Positions 9,613 to 17,747 of a DNA stretch of 64,000 nucleotides are shown here, piece after piece. The notes under the pieces were generated by a model. It was given only the letters and a program-made list of their open reading frames with translations. It ran no database searches and had not been told where the DNA came from. Numbering within the stretch: the stretch's first letter is position 1; every line of letters starts with the position of its first letter. Source of the DNA: Acidobacteriota bacterium (GTDB taxonomy: Bacteria > Acidobacteriota > Blastocatellia > Pyrinomonadales > Pyrinomonadaceae); contig JADJOS010000001.1 in NCBI GenBank assembly GCA_016713675.1, forward strand, positions 930,001 through 994,000, written 5' to 3'. Position numbers and translations under genes: made by a program.

Positions 9613-9665
9613 CGGTAGGTTTGTCTGGTAGGTATAATAGACAGGGTATTATGAATGTGCCTCTG

Positions 9666-9920
9666 TTACGGTCGAAGCTGCACCGAAGGGGGATAGTAAA
9701 ACGTCCCCGATGTCGTAAAGCTTGACGTGTCAAACTTTCTTCGTGCTCCACAGCTTGTGCATGCACGATAAGAAACTTGCTTATCACTAAACGGGCGGCT
9801 CAATTCCTTGTGCCAGCAACCAAATAGTTTACCAAAAATTCCGATCTTTGTCCCAAACGCATCTTGCGTTCTTTTTGTTACACGCTCGCGTGTCCCAATT
9901 TGTTGCAAAATCCCTTGCAT
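9666..9920 (-). CDS. Small zinc-ribbon-like protein (84 aa), unknown function
   Basis: 84 residues on the strand opposite its neighbours. The core LFGCWHKELSRPF followed by YRACTSCGARRKFD and GTFYYPP contains a C-x-H pair and a CxxC pair with ordered spacing, as in small zinc-binding proteins that I recall from Acidobacteria (recognition by pattern, not by search). Basic and aromatic-rich N-terminal part. No operon partner: the SH3 gene converges on it and the S1/P1 nuclease gene diverges from it. The ribosome site is weak (GGAAAG about 9 nt upstream). It could bind nucleic acid or protein; the evidence does not say which. Confidence 0.6.
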   Translation of the reverse strand: MQGILQQIGTRERVTKRTQDAFGTKIGIFGKLFGCWHKELSRPFSDKQVSYRACTSCGARRKFDTSSFTTSGTFYYPPSVQLRP

Positions 9921-10116
9921 ATTTTTTCACTTTCCGCCGCATGATTTCTTTTTGCGGCCTCTCCACATATAAGAACGAATAAGCGAAAAGCTTTTGCACA
10001 ATCTATGATGAAAAGTTTTCGAAAAAGGTTTATCGATTTTTTTGCGAAATCCCTCACTTTCTCTTATCCCCTTAATTCGTTAGAATCTTCCCAAAAGATT
10101 CAGGAGTATTAAAAAA

Positions 10117-11325
10117 ATGAAAATCGTGACGCGTCTCGCAGTTTTATTCGCACTTATAGGATGTATTTCGATCCCGGCATTTGGTTGGGACGAGGCCGGT
10201 CATAAGATAACCGCTTATATCGCATGGCAGCGGATGACGCCGGAGGTTCGCGAAAAGGTTGTCAAAATATTGCAAGCCGCTCCTGAAGATTCCAATATCG
10301 CGGCTTACTATTCCGGTCGGGGGCTTCGTTCCCAAGAATCGCAGCGTCGTGAGTTCTTTATGCTGATGGCCTATTGGCCAGATATCGTGCGCGATCGGGC
10401 GTTCGAAGTTCGCAACAAGAAATATCACCAAGGCGACTGGCACTATGTCAATCTGTTTTGGAAATGGGAAGGCGGTAAGTCGGTCTTTATCGACGAAATG
10501 GAGCCAAACGGAAATGCTCTCAAGAAGATCACCGAATTTGACGCACTTATTCGGTCCGGAGCTGCGGACTCAGAAAAGGCCATCGCCATTGCGTGGCTCG
10601 AGCACCTGATCGGCGACATTCATCAACCACTGCATGCATCGGGCAAGGTCACCGAGTCAAATCCGAAGGGCGACCAAGGAGGCAATCTTTTTTTGTTGAC
10701 GCCAAAAGGCACGCCGCGAGAAAAACAGGAAAACCTGCATTGGTTCTGGGATTCGATCATCGGTCGTTATTCACCTAACACAAAGGATCAGTCTGATGCA
10801 GAATACCTCGATCCGATCGCTCAGGAGATCATCAAGCTCTATCCGTACGATAAGCAAAAAGATTCGCTCAATAGCGGAAAATTTGATCTGTGGGCAAGAG
10901 AAAGTGTCGAGATCGCGATGAGCGAGCTTTATAAGGATCTGAAATTCTTTGAATCACCGTCTGACAAGTACAAGAAAAAAGCATTTGAGATAGGACAAAA
11001 GAGATTGGCTCTCGCCGGTTACCGAATGGGCGATCTGTTCAACGAAGCATTCGGTACCAAGCCGGCCGTCGCCGAAAGCACGATCCCGTGCAAGATCATC
11101 CGCAAGGTCATGTATCCGGTAACGAAGACCAGCTCGGTCAAGCAGACACTTGAGATCGCACTTTTGGACCTATGTCCTACGCAGGTCGCATCGCGTCCAA
11201 TGTACAGCTTCTTTATCGACGGCAAAATGGTGATGAAGGAGTACGACGTTGTAAAGACCTTTAAGACTGAGGCCGAGGCACGTAAATACGCTGCCGAGAA
11301 TAACGTGACGGACATCAGCCTCTAG
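10117..11325 (+). CDS. S1/P1-type zinc nuclease, secreted
   Basis: 402 residues; CAGGAG precedes the ATG. The signal peptide ends AFG, making Trp24 the mature N-terminus, as required in this family, where Trp1 (amino and carbonyl groups) binds zinc. Further ligands are visible in WDEAGHKI, the WHYVN segment, HLIGDIHQPLH and NLHWFWD, with GDQGGN between. The family cleaves single-stranded DNA/RNA to 5'-nucleotides with three zinc ions. About 100 residues follow the catalytic domain, with no motif I recognise. A likely periplasmic or extracellular scavenging nuclease. Followed 13 nt later by the M20 peptidase. Confidence 0.93.
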   Translation: MKIVTRLAVLFALIGCISIPAFGWDEAGHKITAYIAWQRMTPEVREKVVKILQAAPEDSNIAAYYSGRGLRSQESQRREFFMLMAYWPDIVRDRAFEVRNKKYHQGDWHYVNLFWKWEGGKSVFIDEMEPNGNALKKITEFDALIRSGAADSEKAIAIAWLEHLIGDIHQPLHASGKVTESNPKGDQGGNLFLLTPKGTPREKQENLHWFWDSIIGRYSPNTKDQSDAEYLDPIAQEIIKLYPYDKQKDSLNSGKFDLWARESVEIAMSELYKDLKFFESPSDKYKKKAFEIGQKRLALAGYRMGDLFNEAFGTKPAVAESTIPCKIIRKVMYPVTKTSSVKQTLEIALLDLCPTQVASRPMYSFFIDGKMVMKEYDVVKTFKTEAEARKYAAENNVTDISL

Positions 11326-11338
11326 TCGTGACCCATAA

Positions 11339-12472
11339 ATGACACCAACTGAGACACTCCAATACTATCGCGAACGCCAGTCGGTAATTGTCGATGCGAT
11401 ACGCGAGATAGTCGATAACGAATCGCCTTCGCACGATGCTGTGCGGAGCCGTGCGGTGGTCGATTGGGTCGAACGGCAGGCACTGGCGACCGGCATTGAT
11501 GTAGCGATCGAGCGGATCAGTGTCGATGACGGCGATCATATCGTTATTCGTGCGTTTCCGGGCGGCGGAAAGCACACGCTGCTGCTCGGACATACTGACA
11601 CCGTTCATCCGGTAGGGACATATCTTCAAAACCCGACACGGATCGAGGGCGACAAGCTTTACGGCTGCGGAATTTTTGATATGAAGGCGAACATCGTACT
11701 GGTGTTCGAAGCTCTACGCTTTTGCGCAGTTAATGGTACGCGGCCGAAATCGCCCGTCACAATTCTGCTCTCGTGCGACGAAGAGGTCGGCAGCCACACG
11801 GGCCGTGAATTTGTCGAACGCGAAGCGGCAGGTGCCGCACGGTGCCTCGTCGTCGAACCGTCAGCAGAAGGGAGAATAAAGTCCGGCCGCAAGGGTACCG
11901 GACAATACACGCTGCGGGCTCGCGGCATTCCGGCACACGCGGGCCTCGAACCCGAAAAAGGGGCGAACGCCGTCGCTGAACTCGCCCGCCATATTGATGA
12001 GATACACGCGATCCAAAACGCTGATCTGGGCACGACCGTCAATGTCTGTACGATCAAAGGCGGAACAACGTCGAACGTCATCCCGGAACATGCCGAATGC
12101 GAGATCGACGTAAGGTTCAGCAAGATGAGCGAAGGCGAACGCGTCGATGCGGCGTTGCGATCGATTCGACCCATTGACGGCCGCGTCTCACTTGAAATGC
12201 TCGGCGGTATTAACCGCCCGCCGCTCGAACGGACGGCCGAGGTCGCAGCGTTATTCGAAAATGCACGCTCGATCGGCGCGAGTTTTGGCTACGAGGTTGG
12301 CGAAACACAGGTCGGCGGCGCCTCCGACGGCAATTTCGTAGCAGCTCTCGGCGTTCCCGTTCTCGATGGCCTAGGTATCGCAGGGGCCGGCGCACACCGG
12401 CTAGACGAACATATTTTGGTTAGCGATATTGCGAATCGTGCGACGCTGGTTACTCAATTATTGATAAGTTAA
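11339..12472 (+). CDS. M20 family metallopeptidase (carboxypeptidase G2-like)
   Basis: 377 residues. Di-zinc site: LLLGHTDTVHP (His and Asp), CGIFDMKAN (bridging Asp), CDEEVGS (catalytic Glu and ligand Glu) and GAGAHRLDEHI near the C-terminus (His ligand). The dimerisation or lid domain is inserted between ~residues 185 and 290, with RGIPAHAGLEPEKGANAV typical of the glutamate carboxypeptidase/CPG2 branch. No signal peptide, so cytoplasmic. Probably hydrolyses an N-acyl amino acid or short peptide; substrate not determinable. Close spacing behind the nuclease gene suggests co-transcription. Confidence 0.9.
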   Translation: MTPTETLQYYRERQSVIVDAIREIVDNESPSHDAVRSRAVVDWVERQALATGIDVAIERISVDDGDHIVIRAFPGGGKHTLLLGHTDTVHPVGTYLQNPTRIEGDKLYGCGIFDMKANIVLVFEALRFCAVNGTRPKSPVTILLSCDEEVGSHTGREFVEREAAGAARCLVVEPSAEGRIKSGRKGTGQYTLRARGIPAHAGLEPEKGANAVAELARHIDEIHAIQNADLGTTVNVCTIKGGTTSNVIPEHAECEIDVRFSKMSEGERVDAALRSIRPIDGRVSLEMLGGINRPPLERTAEVAALFENARSIGASFGYEVGETQVGGASDGNFVAALGVPVLDGLGIAGAGAHRLDEHILVSDIANRATLVTQLLIS

Positions 12473-12481
12473 AGAATATTC

Positions 12482-12580
12482 GGAGGCGCAACTTGTCCGG
12501 TGATGGGCGCGGTCTTCAAAACCGTTTGCAGGATTGCGAGAGTAAGCCTGGGTGGGTTCGACTCCCACACGCCTCCGCCA
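12482..12580 (+). tRNA. selC: tRNA-Sec (anticodon TCA)
   Basis: 99 nt including an encoded CCA (12578-12580). Acceptor arms GGAGGCG and CGCCTCC pair; the eighth position is C opposite A. The anticodon loop CTTCAAA sits on a CGGT/ACCG stem and gives TCA at 12516-12518, reading UGA. The D arm contains TCCGGTGA, as in known bacterial tRNA-Sec. A long variable arm follows, then a T arm GTGGG-TTCGACT-CCCAC. The length, long variable arm and TTCGACTCCCAC-type T arm distinguish it from a suppressor tRNA-Trp. It implies that the genome encodes selenoproteins and selA/selB elsewhere. It sits 9 nt after the M20 gene and 44 nt before dprA. Confidence 0.95.
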
Positions 12581-12623
12581 AATTATTGAATAGGGAATAA
12601 TGAAATAGTGAATAGTTAAGACG

Positions 12624-13751
12624 ATGATCGGTTGGATCGCTTTGAATATGACTCCGGGTGTTGGGCCGAGAGCCGCGACGAAGCTGCTTGAGCGGTTTGG
12701 TTCGGCGGATGCTGTGTTTCACGGGCGAAGGACCGAGCTTGAATCGCTGCGTCTCAAGCCGGAGACGATCGAGAGCATAATAAAGCGGGAATTTCACGAA
12801 AAGGCTGCTACCGAACTCGAACGTGTAAAGGCTCTGGGCGGCGACATTTTGATACTTGACGACGGCAGCTATCCCACGATGCTGCGCGAGATCGACGATC
12901 CGCCGCCCGTGCTGTATGTAAAGGGCGACTGGCAGGCATGTTTTGATCAGCCGGGCGTCGGCGTGATCGGTTCGCGAATGTGTTCGACATATGGTGTGAA
13001 TGCGTCCGAAATGCTGTCGCGTGATCTGGCTTCGCGTGGAATAACGGTTGTCTCCGGCCTTGCACGCGGGATCGACACGGCCGCGCATCGCGGTGCGATC
13101 GCCGGAAAGGGCAAAACCATCGGCGTCATCGGGACCGGCATAGACACCGTATATCCGCGCGAAAATAACGGCCTCGTGCGCGAGATACTCGACTCGGGCG
13201 GGTGCATCGTCTCGCAGTTCCCGCTCGGCACGCCACCGTTAGCGGAAAACTTTCCGTACCGCAATCGCATCATAAGCGGGCTTAGCCTGGGAGTTTTGAT
13301 CGTCGAGGCATCGGAAAGGAGCGGTTCGTTGATAACCGCTCGGCTCGCCATGGAACAGAACCGCGAGGTGATGGCCGTTCCGGGGAACATCACATCCGGA
13401 AACTCGTTCGGCACCAATTACCTTATTAAGAGCGGTGCCAAGCTCGTCCAGCAATGGCAAGATATCGTTTCCGAGCTTCCAAGCGAGATCGCCGTGTCGA
13501 TTTTGCCGCCCAAGATCGAAAAACAAAAGGCCGAGGATGCTGTTCGACAGCCTGAGCTGATACCGGCCGATATGAATGACAACGAACGAACGATCTGGTC
13601 GATATTGAACCCGGACGAACCGGTGCATATTGACATCCTGCTGGAGCAATGCGGCCTTTCGTTCGGCGAACTGAATACGGCCCTTGTCTCGCTCGACATC
13701 CGCGATCTGATCCGCGTATTGCCGGGAAAACACTATGCACGGCGCATCTGA
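12624..13751 (+). CDS. dprA: DNA-processing protein DprA
   Basis: 375 residues. N-terminal helix-hairpin-helix/SAM-like part (MTPGVGPRAATKLLERFGSA), then the Rossmann-like DprA domain with GVIGSRMCSTYG, SGLARGIDTAAHRGAI, GTGIDTVYP, NRIISGLSLGVLIVEA and VPGNITS. A C-terminal winged-helix domain lies at ~305-375. DprA protects incoming single-stranded DNA and loads RecA during natural transformation. The gene directly follows tRNA-Sec; in many genomes dprA lies next to topA, as here. Confidence 0.96.
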   Translation: MIGWIALNMTPGVGPRAATKLLERFGSADAVFHGRRTELESLRLKPETIESIIKREFHEKAATELERVKALGGDILILDDGSYPTMLREIDDPPPVLYVKGDWQACFDQPGVGVIGSRMCSTYGVNASEMLSRDLASRGITVVSGLARGIDTAAHRGAIAGKGKTIGVIGTGIDTVYPRENNGLVREILDSGGCIVSQFPLGTPPLAENFPYRNRIISGLSLGVLIVEASERSGSLITARLAMEQNREVMAVPGNITSGNSFGTNYLIKSGAKLVQQWQDIVSELPSEIAVSILPPKIEKQKAEDAVRQPELIPADMNDNERTIWSILNPDEPVHIDILLEQCGLSFGELNTALVSLDIRDLIRVLPGKHYARRI

Positions 13752-13837
13752 TCGTTGTGCGTTTTCACACAGTATTAATTTTCGCTATGGTATAGCCTCA
13801 CATTGACAGGCTAGTCAGATAGGTGTTATCAGTCAGA

Positions 13838-13873
13838 ACGTCAGCACAAATATTGTGTCTGACGTATTTTTTT
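13838..13873 (+). terminator. Intrinsic terminator after dprA
   Basis: ACGTCAG-CACAA pairs with TTGTGTCTGACGT (12 pairs with one bulged A), loop ATA, followed directly by ATTTTTTT. Clear rho-independent terminator 87 nt after dprA, so topA has its own promoter. Confidence 0.88.
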
Positions 13874-14029
13874 CAAAATGGGAAAATGCGTAGCAATAGT
13901 CGAATCGGCCGCGAACGCAACAAGAGAGTATCTGGCGGTGAGTATTTTTTAAGGCAAAACACCTGAAACTTAACTCGTAAATTTATATCGAATACTTCAC
14001 AAGAACCTTACTAAATACCGCACGGAAAT

Positions 14030-16594
14030 ATGTCAAAGAATCTGTTAATAGTTGAAAGCCCGGCAAAAGCAAAGACGATTGAAAAGATACTTGGAAAAGA
14101 TTTTCAGGTGAATAGTTGCTATGGCCACATCCGCGACCTGCAAAAGGCCGGCATGGGCATCGATATCGAGAATGATTTTCTTCCCAGTTATATTGTTCCT
14201 GACGACAAGAAAAAGGTAGTGAGTGAACTTAAGTCGCTCGCGAAAAGATCTGACGAAGTCTGGCTCGCAACTGACGAAGACCGCGAGGGAGAAGCAATTA
14301 GCTGGCATCTGTGCGAGGTATTAGGCCTCGACCCGACAACGACCAAACGGATCGTTTTTCACGAGATCACTAAACCTGCCATCGAAGCTGCTGTAAATAA
14401 CCCGCGCACCGTGAATATGAATTTGGTAATGGCGCAGCAGGCGCGTCGGGTGCTCGATCGCATCGTCGGATTTGAACTAAGCCCTGTTCTCTGGCGCAAG
14501 ATCAGTACGAGCAATAAAAACCTGAGTGCCGGCCGTGTGCAGAGCGTCGCAGTACGCCTCATCGCCGACCGCGAACGCGAGATAAACGCTTTTCAGCAGG
14601 AAAGCCATTTCAAAATTGAAGGGTTATTTTTTGCCGATGACATAACGGGAAAGCAAGTCACATTCAAGGCCGAAGGTAGAAAACAGAACAGTGCTGAAGA
14701 TGCGGAAGCATTCTTGAAGGAATGTACTGGTGCTGACTACAAGGTGATCGATATTAAGGTAAAGCCAGGGAAACGTACTCCGGCACCGCCATTTACCACC
14801 TCAACGCTGCAGCAGGAGGCATCAAGAAAATTGGGTTACGGTGTGGCGAGGACCATGCAGATCGCACAGAAGCTTTACGAGAACGGCCATATTACCTATA
14901 TGCGTACGGACAGCGTAAGCCTGAGCGATACTGCTCTGGCTGACATTACGCAAACCGTGAGCAACCTCTACGGTGATAGATATCAGCAGTTCCGCAAATT
15001 CAAGAACAAGAACGAATCCGCCCAGGAAGCACACGAAGCCATTCGCCCGACCTACACGAGTACCACAACCATTCCGGAACAGGAATGGCAGCGATTATAT
15101 GAACTGATCTGGAAGCGAACTATGGCCTCTCAGATGGCTGACGCTGAGTTAGAAAAAACTACGGTCAAGATCGAGATCTCCACGAACAAAGAAGAGCTGA
15201 CAGCGTCGGGAGAAGTATTGAAGTTTGACGGTTTTCTTAAAGTCTATCAGGAAGATAAGGATGACGACGAAACGGAAGAATCGTCCGAAGGCCTCCTGCC
15301 GCCCATGGCGGTGGGGCAGTCTCTGCCGCTGTCAGAGCTCAGAGCAACGGAACGGTTCAGCCGTGCTCAGCCGAGATACACCGAAGCATCGCTGGTCAAA
15401 AAACTCGAAGAGCTTGGCATCGGCCGCCCTTCGACCTATGCACCGACAATTTCTACGATCCAGAAAAGGGAATATGTAGAAAAAAGAGATAAGGAAGGCA
15501 CCCCGAGAGCTTACAGGATATTGGTATTAAAAGACGATCTCATCAGCAAACGAGAAGCATTTGAGAATACCGGTGCCGAAAAAGCCAAGTTGTTCCCGAC
15601 GGACCTCGGGCTCGTTGTGACGGATTTTCTCAAACAATATTTTGATGCCATCATGGATTATGGCTTCACCGCCAAGATCGAGAAAGAGTTCGACGATGTA
15701 GCCGAAGGGAAACTGCAGTGGAACGACATGCTCGACGAGTTTTACGGCCCTTTCAAAAAAGACGTCGATAATACTATCGAAAATGCCGAGCGTGTGAAGG
15801 GCGAAAGAGTACTGGGAACCGACCCTGAAAGCGGCAAACCGGTGGTTGCCCGCATGGCACGCTATGGCCCGATCATCCAGATCGGCAGCGCCTCGGAAGA
15901 GGAAAAACCGAGATTTGCAAAGGTCCCGCCCGGACAGAGCATCGAGACCATAACCTTTGAAGAAGCGCTTGCCCTGTTCAAATTGCAGGACGCGATGGGC
16001 AGCTACGACGGCAAGGAGTTGTCCGTGAACATTGGCCGTTTCGGGCCGTATGTAAAATGGGGCGACGAATTTATTTCCATTCCCCGCGGAACCGACCTCG
16101 GAAGCGTGGACACGGAAAAAGCGATCGAATTTATTAAAGCTAAACAGGTGGCAGACGCTCCCGTTGGTGAATACGACGCTAAACCGATCACAAAAGGAAC
16201 GGGCCGTTTCGGGCCCTTTATCAAATGGGATGGTCTATTCATCAACGTGCCGCGGCGGTATGATTTTGCGAATCTGACCCAAGGCGAGATGAACGAACTC
16301 ATCGAAGCTAAGGTCAGCAAGGAAGCAAACCGCTACATACAGCGTTGGGAGGATGAAAAGATATCGCTCGAGAATGCCCGTTGGGGACCTGTCATCAAAT
16401 TCGGTAAAAAGATCATTTCACTTCCCAAGAAAGCCAATGGCACACGCTCCACTGCGGAGGAGGCATCCATTCTGACGCTGGAACAGGTAAAAAAACTCAT
16501 CGAAGCCGAAGTGCCGGACGCATTTGCAAAGAAGACAAGGACTCCTGCTAAAAAGGCACCTGCCAAAAGAAGGGCGAAAAATATCGGTAGATAA
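14030..16594 (+). CDS. topA: DNA topoisomerase I
   Basis: 854 residues. The Toprim domain starts at residue 5 with LLIVESPAKAKTIEKIL and has the DEDREGE acidic cluster. The catalytic tyrosine lies in YMRTDSVSLSD and the conserved EAHEAIRPT follows. The C-terminus carries four Topo_C repeats in place of Cys4 zinc fingers: GPIIQIG, GRFGPYVKWGDEFISIP, GRFGPFIKWDGLFINVP and RWGPVIKFGKKIISLP. It ends in a Lys/Arg/Ala-rich tail. It relaxes negative supercoils. The Topo_C-repeat type without zinc ribbons is usual in several phyla. Preceded by a terminator and a 156-nt leader. Confidence 0.97.
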   Translation: MSKNLLIVESPAKAKTIEKILGKDFQVNSCYGHIRDLQKAGMGIDIENDFLPSYIVPDDKKKVVSELKSLAKRSDEVWLATDEDREGEAISWHLCEVLGLDPTTTKRIVFHEITKPAIEAAVNNPRTVNMNLVMAQQARRVLDRIVGFELSPVLWRKISTSNKNLSAGRVQSVAVRLIADREREINAFQQESHFKIEGLFFADDITGKQVTFKAEGRKQNSAEDAEAFLKECTGADYKVIDIKVKPGKRTPAPPFTTSTLQQEASRKLGYGVARTMQIAQKLYENGHITYMRTDSVSLSDTALADITQTVSNLYGDRYQQFRKFKNKNESAQEAHEAIRPTYTSTTTIPEQEWQRLYELIWKRTMASQMADAELEKTTVKIEISTNKEELTASGEVLKFDGFLKVYQEDKDDDETEESSEGLLPPMAVGQSLPLSELRATERFSRAQPRYTEASLVKKLEELGIGRPSTYAPTISTIQKREYVEKRDKEGTPRAYRILVLKDDLISKREAFENTGAEKAKLFPTDLGLVVTDFLKQYFDAIMDYGFTAKIEKEFDDVAEGKLQWNDMLDEFYGPFKKDVDNTIENAERVKGERVLGTDPESGKPVVARMARYGPIIQIGSASEEEKPRFAKVPPGQSIETITFEEALALFKLQDAMGSYDGKELSVNIGRFGPYVKWGDEFISIPRGTDLGSVDTEKAIEFIKAKQVADAPVGEYDAKPITKGTGRFGPFIKWDGLFINVPRRYDFANLTQGEMNELIEAKVSKEANRYIQRWEDEKISLENARWGPVIKFGKKIISLPKKANGTRSTAEEASILTLEQVKKLIEAEVPDAFAKKTRTPAKKAPAKRRAKNIGR

Positions 16595-16830
16595 CGGAAA
16601 CGGCCTGTCGGCCGAAATTACCAAAATACAGCGGCGTATCTTGGGGCAAGCCGGTCCGGGAATCGTGATTCAAATACGGCGCGAAGTTCCTTTCGATAAG
16701 ACGGCCAAGAAAGTCGAAACCGTCCGATATTGCCAAAACGAATTCCGTGATTATAAAATGGCAGTCGATAACATAAACTTAACATTGGATAATGTTGCCA
16801 ACGAGGCAGCCGAGCTCTAGGCTGACGCGA

Positions 16831-17412
16831 ATGAACGAAAATCTCCAGTTTCTAAAGGCATTTCTGAAAAACCCGGCAAAGGTTGGGGCGATTGCACCAA
16901 GTTCACCCGAACTTGCGGCCGAGATGCTGCAGGGGATCGAGCCGGACGATGACAACATCGTTCTCGAACTCGGCGTTGGCACGGGGGCGATCACAAAATA
17001 CCTGCAGGAGATCATACCGAGCAAACGGGCATATCTCGGCATCGAGCTTGACGAAAATCTCGTCAGATCGTTAAGGACCAAATTCGACGATCTCAACATT
17101 ATCTGCGGCAGCGCAGCCAATGCATATCAGATCCATCAGGAATCAGGCCTCGGCAAAGTGCGATATGTCGTATGCTGTTTGCCGTTCGTCTCACTGCCGA
17201 AGGAAGTGAGCGAGAGTGTTCTCATGGAGATCGAAAAATTCATGGGCGAGGGTTGCGAATTTCGGATGTTCCAATATGCTCACGGCTATTATTTGCCGCC
17301 GGCCATCAAGCTTCGCGAATTCCTCAGAAATCGTTACGGTAAATCAAAACGCAGCCCGCTGGTACTAAAGAGTGTGAGCGAGCTTGCCGCTACCGCGGCG
17401 ATTGCGCTTTAG
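16831..17412 (+). CDS. Class I SAM-dependent methyltransferase (phospholipid N-methyltransferase-like)
   Basis: 193 residues from the ATG at 16831. FLKAFLKNPAKVGAIAPSSPELAAEM and the SAM-binding motif I VLELGVGTGAITKYL are characteristic of proteins annotated as phospholipid N-methyltransferase or rRNA-dimethylase-like; motif II is YLGIELDENLV. The post-motif stretch CCLPFVSLP occupies the position of the N/DPPF/Y catalytic loop. The relatives include PmtA-type enzymes that methylate phosphatidylethanolamine, but the assignment here is by resemblance only. It follows topA with a 236-nt gap that shows no other gene. Its stop is followed within 40 nt by the abnormal T-free block. Confidence 0.8.
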   Translation: MNENLQFLKAFLKNPAKVGAIAPSSPELAAEMLQGIEPDDDNIVLELGVGTGAITKYLQEIIPSKRAYLGIELDENLVRSLRTKFDDLNIICGSAANAYQIHQESGLGKVRYVVCCLPFVSLPKEVSESVLMEIEKFMGEGCEFRMFQYAHGYYLPPAIKLREFLRNRYGKSKRSPLVLKSVSELAATAAIAL

Positions 17413-17449
17413 ACATCTTGACTTTCAGAGTCGACCATTTGTTTTTGAT

Positions 17450-17666
17450 GCCAAAGGACAACCGGGGAAAAAAAGGAAAAAAGGCCGCACCAAAAAAAAA
17501 CCCCCCGCGGGGCCGGCGGGGGGGGGACCGCGCCCGGGCGCCCGCGCCGCCCGCCAAGAGGGGGGGGGCCAACGAACCCACAAAGCGGCCGGGCGGGGGG
17601 GGGGGGGGGCCGGGCCCGGGCGGCGCGCGGGGCGCGGGGGGCCCGGGCGGGCGGCGAGGGCCGGCC
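17450..17666 (+). other. 217-nt T-free, homopolymer-rich GC block (probable sequence artefact)
   Basis: Not a single T occurs on the plus strand between 17450 and 17666, and the stretch consists of long G, C and A runs, including a G run of more than 15. Flanking DNA on both sides is normal for the window, and the downstream flank already looks like promoter and leader of the M28 gene. Open frames across it give only Gly/Pro/Arg/Ala strings. Nothing resembling a gene or a structured RNA is seen. The composition fits base-calling failure better than biology. Confidence 0.8.
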
Positions 17667-17747
17667 TGAAACCTTTCCGCCGGTTTTGTGGTATAAATAA
17701 CCAAATCTAGTCAAACAGATTCAATTCATCTTCAGGAGAAATAAGTA

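Noticed and set aside
17384..17710. Long overlapping open frames in all phases across 17.4-17.7 kb
   Set aside because: They arise only from the T-free low-complexity block (no stop codons possible without T) and encode Gly/Pro/Arg/Ala strings.
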